Source: an uncultured Sulfolobales archaeon (GTDB lineage Archaea > Thermoproteota > Thermoprotei_A > Sulfolobales > NBVN01). Taken from it: a DNA stretch of 37,614 nucleotides. This document shows, one piece after another, positions 32,267 through 37,614 of the stretch (the stretch's first letter is position 1; each line of letters starts with the position of its first letter). A program made the position numbers and the translations under genes. The notes beneath the pieces were generated by a model. It was not told where the DNA came from, searched no databases, and was given only the letters and a program-made list of their open reading frames with translations. The stretch lies in contig CALIBI010000038.1 in NCBI GenBank assembly GCA_938045815.1, forward strand, positions 1-37,614, in the 5' to 3' direction.

Positions 32267-33973
32267 CTCGCTACGCACCCGCTCCAGATATTGCTCTCTC
32301 CTAGAATCATCTAGTAGAATATCAACTAATTCTTTAGGTATCTTAGTGAAGACTTGTTCCGGCTTATTTATCTTGTGAGGCAGCTTAACCAACTCTATAG
32401 GGTGAGTCCTGACAACCACTCTCTCCCTACTTATGTTTAGTGTTTTAAGTAGTTTCTCAGATGATTGAGGCGCTATAGGATAGAGCATAATGCTTAGAGT
32501 TAAGACTGCAGTAAAACCAACGTTTAAGGTGCTCTTAACCTCATTAACGTTCTCCTTGATCTTAGCCCAAGGAGCCTTAACGTTAACGTACTGATTCCCT
32601 CTCTCACTCAACTTAACTATTAATTCGCTGGCTTCTCTGAGCTTAGCTCTATACATTAAGGATTTGTAGGAAGCCCACACCTCATCAACGTACTTCCTGA
32701 ACTCTATGTCTGTGTTATCAGTCAGCACCACATCATCAACAACCCCACCAAAAAACCTGTGAATTAAAGTCAGTACTCTGTGAATGAAGTTTCCTATATG
32801 ATCGTTCAGCTCGTTATTAACGAATCTCACAAACTCAGACCACTTAAAGTTGGTGTCTTTGTCTTCAGGTCTCATCCTCACGAGTGAGTACCTCCAGTAA
32901 TCCACGTTATCAACGATCTTGAGTGCTTCATCAATCCAGACACCAACCCTCCTACTCTTACTGAATTTCCTCCCCTCATACATCAGGTATTCTGTAGCCG
33001 AGATTAGTGTTGGGAGGACGTAGGGTTCTTGCGTAGCCATGAGTAGTGCGGGGAGTATGACAGCGTGGAACGGTATGTTGTCTTTACCTATGAAGTAAGC
33101 AGTCTTAGCTTCGCTGTCGAGCCAGTACTTAACCCACTCACTCTCATTACTGAGCTTGGTAAAGTACTCTTTAGTAGCTGAGAGGTAACCCAGCAACGCG
33201 TCAAACCAGACATATATTGTTTTATCTTCGGAGCCCGGGAAAGGTGACTGTATCCCCCACTTATTATCTCGCGTGAGCGATCTAGGAGCTAAGCCTGTTG
33301 TCTCTATCCAAGACTTAGTGAAGTTTTTCACGTTCTCGTCTAGTAGGTCGTGTTTCGTTATCCACTCAAACACGTTTTTCTCGAGCTTATCTAGCCTGAA
33401 GAACCAGTGCTTCCTGTTTTTGAAGACTGGGGTAGACCCGCACAAAACACACTTAGGGTTGATTAATTGCTCGGGCTCCAGGAGCTTGCCGCAATTATCG
33501 CATTGATCTCCTCTAGCACCCTCAAAACCGCAGTAAGGGCACACACCCTCAACGAATCTGTCAGGCAGGTATATCTCGTCTTTAGAGCAGTAAGGAATTA
33601 CTTGAAGTCTCTCATCAATAAAGCCGTTCCTGAAGACCTTCAGCATGAACTCCTTAACGAACTCCTTATGAGTCTCGCTCTCGGTTCTGGTGTAGTTATC
33701 GAATGATATGCTCCATAACTTCCAGAGCTTAACTATGTAATCATGCGATAAATCAGTTAGTTCTTTAGGTGACACATTCTTCTTGCGAGCCTCAACTTCT
33801 ATGACTGTACCGTGCTCGTCACTACCGCTCACGAAAACCACGTCATCACCCATCATTCGCAGAAACCTAGCGTAAACGTCAGCTGATAAGATGCTACCGA
33901 TCATGTTTCCTAAGTGCGGTACTGAGTTTATGTACGGCCATGCTGAAGTAACTACCCACCTCCCCGTACTCAC
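32231..33973 (-). CDS. metG: Methionyl-tRNA synthetase
   Basis: This class I synthetase charges tRNA-Met. The HIGH-type motif is HLGN near residue 20, the signature lysine loop is KFSKS (about 340), and the connective insert has four CxxC-type knuckles (VCPYCG, QCDNCG and CVLCG among them), i.e. a two-zinc form. The 580-odd residues end after the helical anticodon domain, with no C-terminal EMAP/Arc1-like domain. GTG at 33973 is preferred because GAGGGGGTG lies directly before it; the frame remains open to GTG 33985. Confidence 0.95.
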   Translation of the reverse strand: MSTGRWVVTSAWPYINSVPHLGNMIGSILSADVYARFLRMMGDDVVFVSGSDEHGTVIEVEARKKNVSPKELTDLSHDYIVKLWKLWSISFDNYTRTESETHKEFVKEFMLKVFRNGFIDERLQVIPYCSKDEIYLPDRFVEGVCPYCGFEGARGDQCDNCGKLLEPEQLINPKCVLCGSTPVFKNRKHWFFRLDKLEKNVFEWITKHDLLDENVKNFTKSWIETTGLAPRSLTRDNKWGIQSPFPGSEDKTIYVWFDALLGYLSATKEYFTKLSNESEWVKYWLDSEAKTAYFIGKDNIPFHAVILPALLMATQEPYVLPTLISATEYLMYEGRKFSKSRRVGVWIDEALKIVDNVDYWRYSLVRMRPEDKDTNFKWSEFVRFVNNELNDHIGNFIHRVLTLIHRFFGGVVDDVVLTDNTDIEFRKYVDEVWASYKSLMYRAKLREASELIVKLSERGNQYVNVKAPWAKIKENVNEVKSTLNVGFTAVLTLSIMLYPIAPQSSEKLLKTLNISRERVVVRTHPIELVKLPHKINKPEQVFTKIPKELVDILLDDSRREQYLERVRSELNNERPEVLRF

Positions 33974-34077
33974 CCACCCCCTCACTAATTTATGTTAATC
34001 TTCTTCTTAATATCTAAGATTAGGATACGGGATTATTATATTTCTGAGACGTCTTAGTAGTTTGGTGGGGTTTGGGC

Positions 34078-35193
34078 TTGAGTAAGCACTATACGTATCC
34101 TTTCCTGAAGAAGCTGGACGAGTATTTTAGAGAGAGATTCGGGGGTGAGGTAGACTTAGCAGCACTATTCACTAACAGAACCTTGAGGAGTGAGGCTGTT
34201 GAGAGAGTAAAGAGAGCTCTTTCTATGAAGAGGGGTGAGAGCTTAGGCGTTAGTGCCGCGGAGCTGAATGAGGATGAGTATCTAGCTTTCTATATGGGGT
34301 TGATCGTATCAGGCTTCACGGACGTGTGGGCACTCAGGAAATACATAGATAGTGAAGTAAAAGACTTCATAGAATTGATGAAGCTGGAGAGCAGTAAGTT
34401 TCTGTGGAATGTCTCACGTATGCTGGGTTTATCGAGTGAGTTGCTCGCAAAAGATGATGAGTGTGGTTATAAGGCTGTGTTGGTTTCAGGACCAAAACAA
34501 GAAATATCATGTTTTCAGTTTAGACTAACAATACCTAAGTACCTGACATACGCTGAGAAGCTCCTGGGGGAGGCCGGCTGGTCATTACTAGAGACTTACG
34601 TGAGGGAGGGTTACGTGTACTTACCTAAGAGTAAATACGTGCGTCTACTGGAGGACCCACTTAAGGAATACCTAACTAAGTTGTTTGATGAGTTGAGTGT
34701 TAAGCTGGCTGACGTTAGTGTTTTAGAAGATTTAAGAAGTGATATAGCTGAGGTTATTCGCAGAGAGTATAAGCGCTTACGTGTTGAGAAACCTGGTCAA
34801 GCACTCCCGAGCGAGATTAAAGAAGAATTTTTTCCGCCGTGCATTAAAGAACTCGTTAAGTCTTTGAGAGCTAGCGAGCACTTAACACATATTCAGAGGT
34901 TTGCTTTAGCTACGTTCCTACTTAACGTAGGAGCTTCAGTAGATTACGTTCTCGACTTAATGAGGAACGCGCCAGACTTCAACGAGAAGATAGCTAGGTA
35001 TCAGATAGAACACTTAGCCGGGATAAAAGGTGGTGGGAAGAAATACAAGACCTACAGCTGCGCTAAGATGAGGGAGTTAGGTATGTGCGTAGCTAAGTGT
35101 GAGGTCAAAACACCAGTTCAATACTACGCGAGATCATTAAGAAACCTCAAGAAATCAAGCGAAAAACTATCTTCTCGTAACCAGGAATCCTAA
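34078..35193 (+). CDS. priL: DNA primase large subunit (PriL)
   Basis: PriL is the iron-sulfur regulatory subunit of the archaeal replicative primase. The four cluster cysteines are recognisable: FFPPC (about 255), YSC (about 328) and GMCVAKC (about 337 and 341). The N-terminal helical domain starts KHYTYPFLKKLDEYFRE. TTG at 34078 is chosen because GGTGGGG is seven bases upstream; TTG at 34072 is the alternative. The catalytic subunit PriS is not in the window. The 3' end overlaps the convergent unknown gene by 47 nt. Confidence 0.92.
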   Translation: MSKHYTYPFLKKLDEYFRERFGGEVDLAALFTNRTLRSEAVERVKRALSMKRGESLGVSAAELNEDEYLAFYMGLIVSGFTDVWALRKYIDSEVKDFIELMKLESSKFLWNVSRMLGLSSELLAKDDECGYKAVLVSGPKQEISCFQFRLTIPKYLTYAEKLLGEAGWSLLETYVREGYVYLPKSKYVRLLEDPLKEYLTKLFDELSVKLADVSVLEDLRSDIAEVIRREYKRLRVEKPGQALPSEIKEEFFPPCIKELVKSLRASEHLTHIQRFALATFLLNVGASVDYVLDLMRNAPDFNEKIARYQIEHLAGIKGGGKKYKTYSCAKMRELGMCVAKCEVKTPVQYYARSLRNLKKSSEKLSSRNQES

Positions 35194-35656
35194 ACCCTTT
35201 CTTAACAGAAAATCTTAAAACGTTTCTTGGTTTGACCTCGTACTCAACCCCAACATCCGCCTCAACTACTTCAGAATTCGGTGGGAAAACCCAAACAACG
35301 CTGTAGTCGTATGTAGTGACTTCAGACTCGTATATGTTCTCGTACGTGTTGTATCCTGCAGTTAAGTCTCCTCTAAAATGAATCAGGAACTCTATGAAGG
35401 GTCTCTTAAGAGAGCCTCTGAAGCCAGCATTAACTAATACTACTTTAGGCTTAGTTACTACTCCATTAATCTTAACTACCTCCTCCTCCAGGAACGACTG
35501 CATGTTATTCTTCATAGTCTCTAGCTCTTTCTCAAACCTAGTTTTTAGTGCTTGCGCGAATTCTTCCTCAACGTCTACGTACTCGTAAATCATTATTTGG
35601 TGGAAGTCTCCTGATGGTGAGACGATGAAGTATCCGTAAGCGTATATGGGCTTCAC
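35147..35656 (-). CDS. Uncharacterised protein coupled to an Lrp-type regulator
   Basis: I do not recognise this 169-residue protein. It starts KPIYAYGYFIVSPSGDFHQIMIYEYVDVEEEF and continues with a charged helix (30-65). The second half, rich in beta strands (VVLVNAGFRGSLKRPFIEFL; TYDYSVVWVFPPNSEVVEADVGVEYEV), may be a sandwich fold. It has no membrane segment. GTG at 35656 overlaps the regulator's stop (GTGA), so translation is coupled and the two probably work together. It converges with priL, overlapping it by 47 nt. Confidence 0.65.
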   Translation of the reverse strand: MKPIYAYGYFIVSPSGDFHQIMIYEYVDVEEEFAQALKTRFEKELETMKNNMQSFLEEEVVKINGVVTKPKVVLVNAGFRGSLKRPFIEFLIHFRGDLTAGYNTYENIYESEVTTYDYSVVWVFPPNSEVVEADVGVEYEVKPRNVLRFSVKKGFRIPGYEKIVFRLIS

Positions 35657-36108
35657 GTTACGAGTACCTTCCTATCTTCTTTAATCACTCTTAACACTAC
35701 TGCCGTAGAGGTTTTCTGAACTCCATCTAGTGTTCCTATAATATCTAGTAAGTCAGAGAGTTCTTTGTGGTCCTTAACATATACTTCAGCTACGAGTGTC
35801 CACTCACCAGTTACGTCATATATTGCCTTGATGTTGGGTATGTTAGATAGCTTACTAGTTATGTCTGAGTATTTCTTAACGTCTATTGCGAGGAACACGA
35901 GAGCTCTTAAGTTTAGGCCTACTAGTTCTGGAGCTACCTCAGCTATTATTCTTTTTATTAGTCTTTTCTCTTTCAGTTTCCTTAACCTCATATACACTGT
36001 TGACGGGCTCACACCAAGTATTTTACCGATCTCTGAGTAGGTGAGGTCAGCGTTTTCCTGCAAAATATTTAGTAGTTTCTTATCTAGCTCGTCAATTTCT
36101 TGAACCAT
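35653..36108 (-). CDS. Lrp/AsnC-family transcription regulator
   Basis: This is a feast/famine regulator. An N-terminal winged HTH (DELDKKLLNILQENADLTYS, then EIGKILGVSPSTVYMRLRKLKEKRLI, about 4-55) is joined to an Lrp-type RAM domain that binds amino acids and forms oligomers (about 65-145, with YDVTGEWTLVAEVYVK). The effector cannot be read from sequence. ATG at 36108 is likely; GTG 36117 and TTG 36120 are open. An inverted repeat covers its promoter, which suggests self-regulation. Confidence 0.93.
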   Translation of the reverse strand: MVQEIDELDKKLLNILQENADLTYSEIGKILGVSPSTVYMRLRKLKEKRLIKRIIAEVAPELVGLNLRALVFLAIDVKKYSDITSKLSNIPNIKAIYDVTGEWTLVAEVYVKDHKELSDLLDIIGTLDGVQKTSTAVVLRVIKEDRKVLVT

Positions 36109-36127
36109 GCTGTTCACCAATATAAGA

Positions 36128-36145
36128 TTATATTCGTGAATATAA
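36128..36145. promoter_or_regulatory. Operator-like inverted repeat at the Lrp-gene promoter
   Basis: TTATATTC-GT-GAATATAA is an 8-bp perfect inverted repeat with a 2-bp spacer, about 20-37 bp upstream of the regulator's ATG. It overlaps the A+T-rich region where its TATA box (minus strand TTTTTATATTC, about 36135-36149) and start should be. Archaeal Lrp proteins often repress their own genes from such sites. Autoregulation is inferred. Confidence 0.55.
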
Positions 36146-36156
36146 AAATTTTGTTA

Positions 36157-36906
36157 TTACGCTTTCGGCGCGCTTAAATATTCTATTACCTCACCACTAG
36201 GTAAGTTGAAGGTGAGACGTATTGGTTGATCAGAACTAAACTCGATTTTAACAGCGTCAGTTATTTCGCATAGTGGCAGGACCTTAATTATGTAGCTCTC
36301 GTCGTAAGAGCTTCTAGAACTCTCATCGACTTCCAGCTCTATTAGTGAGCCGCCCATAACAGAGAAACTGACCTCACCCCCTATCTCCGGAGCTGCGAGT
36401 TTCAGGACTTGATTATCGCTTGCTTCAAACACTATAGTCCCGCTACCTCTTAAGTCACTTAATGCTGTTTTGAAAGCTGAAGTGTGTACGGACCCCCTGA
36501 CCTTGAACTCAAGACTTATCTCAGGCACCTCAGATACTGGAACCTCGATAGACTTATACCTATACCTCCCCACAGCCACGGACTCAATAACAAACTCGTA
36601 GAAATCCTCACCAGCTCTAAACACAACCCTATCTGACTTCTTAGGTTTTGGCAGGGTTCTCATCAAATTACTTAGATTCACCCCAACCGAAGTCTCCTCA
36701 ACAACGTCATACGTCAGGAAGCTGGACGAAGGAATACTAACACTAACTAAAGCTACTTGAGCAGGGTCTAGAGCTCTTATCTTGAGACCATCAGAATCGA
36801 AAGTAAATAAAGCCTCATCAACAATACTTGAAATCATCTCAAGAATCCTGCTAAAAACCCTACCACTAGGATACTCAACAACAACCCTAAACTCCTCCTC
36901 ACCCAC
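36157..36906 (-). CDS. pcn: PCNA sliding clamp subunit
   Basis: PCNA encircles DNA and tethers polymerase, ligase and nucleases. Two PCNA-like folds cover the 250 residues. The first has VFSRILEMISSIVDEALFTFDSDGLKIRALDP (shown in part), DPAQVALV and VGVNLSNLMRTLPKPKKSD. The second begins near the linker at 120, and the C-terminal PIRLTFNLPSGEVIEYLSAP is typical. The frame opens at ATG 36921, but GTG at 36906 gives a family-like start (MGEEEFRVVVEY). Crenarchaea usually have two or three PCNAs that form heterotrimers; only one is here. Its promoter is interleaved with that of the divergent sRNA. Confidence 0.93.
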   Translation of the reverse strand: MGEEEFRVVVEYPSGRVFSRILEMISSIVDEALFTFDSDGLKIRALDPAQVALVSVSIPSSSFLTYDVVEETSVGVNLSNLMRTLPKPKKSDRVVFRAGEDFYEFVIESVAVGRYRYKSIEVPVSEVPEISLEFKVRGSVHTSAFKTALSDLRGSGTIVFEASDNQVLKLAAPEIGGEVSFSVMGGSLIELEVDESSRSSYDESYIIKVLPLCEITDAVKIEFSSDQPIRLTFNLPSGEVIEYLSAPKA

Positions 36907-36950
36907 CAAACAACACCACATATATAATCACGGAAAACACATATAAAATT

Positions 36951-37018
36951 AGTAAACAACAAATGATGAAGAACATCCGGGACAGAACAAATGAAGAACC
37001 GTGTGAGGACTGACATAA
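36951..37018 (+). ncRNA. C/D box sRNA candidate upstream of tRNA-His
   Basis: Boxes in order: C box ATGATGA (36963-36969), a 13-nt guide, D' box CAGA (36983-36986, one change from CTGA), a 4-nt linker, C' box ATGAAGA (36991-36997, one change), a 12-nt guide ACCGTGTGAGGA and D box CTGA (37010-37013). Spacing is that of archaeal guide RNAs, and degenerate internal boxes are common. TATA-like TATATAATC at 36921-36929 could drive it. The D guide would methylate the C within a UCCUCACACGGU-like target; I cannot identify the RNA. The 5' and 3' ends are approximate. Confidence 0.7.
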
Positions 37019-37049
37019 CTTAAAAACCAACAAACCCAATACTATCGGT

Positions 37050-37127
37050 GGCTCCGGTAGCTCAGTCCGGAAGAGCGCGGGGCTGTGGACCCCGAGGTCC
37101 CGGGTTCAAATCCCGGCCGGAGCCCCA
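37050..37127 (+). tRNA. tRNA-His (GTG)
   Basis: The acceptor GCTCCGG/CCGGAGC has an encoded G at position -1 (37050) opposite discriminator C73 (37124), the identity pair of tRNA-His. The CCA (37125-37127) is encoded. The anticodon GTG is at 37085-37087, between CGGGG and CCCCG. The T arm is CCGGG-TTCAAAT-CCCGG. There is no intron. TATA-like CTTAAAAA lies near 37019-37026, about 27 bp upstream. Confidence 0.97.
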
Positions 37128-37176
37128 CAACAAACCCCAAACACAATATTTTACTCCACACAACAACAAATTAATA

Positions 37177-37254
37177 GGGCCCGTGGCCTAGCCAGGACAA
37201 GGCGCCGGCCTGCGGAGCCGGAGACCCCGGGTTCAAATCCCGGCGGGCCCGCCA
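37177..37254 (+). tRNA. tRNA-Arg (GCG)
   Basis: The acceptor GGGCCCG/CGGGCCC is followed by discriminator G and an encoded CCA (37252-37254). The anticodon GCG is at 37212-37214, between CCGGC and GCCGG, and reads CGC/CGU arginine codons. The T arm is CCGGG-TTCAAAT-CCCGG. There is no intron. TATA-like AATATTTTA at 37145-37153 is about 28 bp upstream. Confidence 0.97.
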
Positions 37255-37398
37255 CAAACAAAAACCACAAAACACCATTAGGAGTAACCACGCGTGAAGT
37301 ACCCTTCCCGACAAAACTCCTAATGTAAAACTTAAATAACCACGCGTAGGAAGTAATAATTAGAGGAAAAAACACGCACAAAAATCACGCACAAAACA
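37255..37398 (+). promoter_or_regulatory. CRISPR leader between tRNA-Arg and the first repeat
   Basis: This 144-bp A-rich stretch has a clear layout: CATTAGGAGT (37276-37285) and its exact inverse ACTCCTAATG (37316-37325); a direct repeat TAACCACGCGT at 37285-37295 and 37337-37347; TATA-like CTTAAATAA at 37331-37339; and a tandem CACGCACAAAA (37373-37383 and 37386-37396) ending 2 nt before the first repeat. TATA placement predicts transcription into the array from about 37360. The array orientation (ATTGAAAG at repeat 3' ends) agrees with a leader on this side. Binding of a Csa3-like or adaptation factor is inferred. Confidence 0.75.
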
Positions 37399-37614
37399 GT
37401 ATCAAACAAGAATGAATTGAAAGATAACTATCCTATCTGGGTAGACATGAAAGCTGAAGTATCAAACAAGAATGAATTGAAAGGAGTGTGAGGGTACCAC
37501 GATATATGATAAGAGTGGTGTATCAAACAAGAATGAATTGAAAGGTTTTACCTTAGAGCCATAAGGTAAGAAAGTATACTCAGGTATCAAACAAGAATGA
37601 ATTGAAAGGCAATA
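37399..37614 (+). CRISPR. CRISPR array, leader-proximal end (four 25-nt repeats, continues past window)
   Basis: Four identical 25-nt repeats begin GTATCAAACA and end GAATTGAAAG, at 37399-37423, 37459-37483, 37520-37544 and 37584-37608. Spacers are 35, 36 and 39 nt, and a fourth is cut by the window edge. The 3' ATTGAAAG matches the 8-nt tag of crenarchaeal type I-A/III repeats, as in Sulfolobus. No cas genes lie in the window. These should be the newest spacers. None matches another part of this window by eye. Spacer 3 contains TTACCTTA and TAAGGTAA as an inverted repeat. Confidence 0.97.

Noticed and set aside
37151-37381. A minus-strand frame across tRNA-Arg and the CRISPR leader
   Set aside because: It translates the complement of a tRNA gene (GPPGFEPGVSG-type artefact) and is not a gene.
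37255-37614. tRNA-Arg as an attachment site of an integrated element
   Set aside because: No integrase and no repeat of the tRNA 3' end is visible downstream within the window; the CRISPR leader follows instead.

Overview
The window looks like a chromosomal segment of a hyperthermophilic crenarchaeon (Thermoproteota). The evidence is the protein set: S26e, L44e, S27e, S8e, SRP19, SRP54, aIF5A, aIF2alpha, Nop10, Gar1, TFB, PriL, PCNA, RIO2 and archaeal-type ProRS, MetRS and SAM synthetase. A TFB with a Sulfolobus-like degenerate zinc ribbon, an intron-containing tRNA-Asp, two C/D box sRNA candidates and a CRISPR repeat ending in ATTGAAAG agree. I cannot fix the order; all three tRNAs encode their CCA ends. 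GTG and TTG starts are common, TATA-like boxes lie about 25-35 bp before many starts, and several genes overlap by 1-4 nt.

Layout. 1-3024: the 5' half of a thermosome gene (-), a divergent control region with a 22-bp perfect palindrome, then a UPF0147 protein and the FAU-1 RNase E/G-like protein (+). 3119-7965: one (-) operon carrying a Grc3/Clp1-type RNA kinase, a UbiD-family anhydromevalonate phosphate decarboxylase, the two subunits of phosphomevalonate dehydratase (aconitase X) and thymidylate kinase. The three middle genes are the diagnostic steps of the archaeal mevalonate pathway. CDP-archaeol synthase (9.7 kb) and a cis-prenyltransferase (17.8 kb) use its isoprenoid products. 8.0-9.5 kb: KsgA/Dim1 and an uncharacterised protein with an RNase H-like motif. 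10.2-10.9 kb: a 737-bp stretch with no convincing gene but several inverted repeats. 10.9-12.8 kb: the translation cluster S26e, L44e-S27e-aIF2alpha-Nop10. 13.1-14.8 kb: ProRS and tRNA-Asp.

14.8-20.8 kb: aIF5A-SRP54-Pus10, cis-prenyltransferase (-), S8e, SRP19 and the Gar1-TFB pair. 20.8-24.0 kb (-): an ASCH protein, a DUF460 protein with two RNase H-like regions, and RIO2 kinase. A C/D box sRNA at about 24.1 kb carries a guide complementary to the T arm of the three tRNAs in this window. 24.2-31.2 kb: SAM synthetase, an AcoX/NAD-kinase-like protein, and the glycine cleavage system split into divergent gcvPA-gcvPB and gcvT-gcvH units that share a palindromic TATA element. 31.3-32.3 kb: two unrecognised proteins. 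32.2-36.9 kb: MetRS, PriL, an Lrp-type regulator with an operator-like inverted repeat in its promoter, an unknown partner gene, and PCNA.

36.9-37.6 kb: a second C/D box sRNA candidate, tRNA-His, tRNA-Arg and the leader end of a CRISPR array that continues past the window. No cas genes are visible. Most of the window is core information processing plus lipid and one-carbon metabolism. The less ordinary material is in the small RNAs, palindromic control elements, the CRISPR leader, the 10.2-10.9 kb gap and the unrecognised genes.
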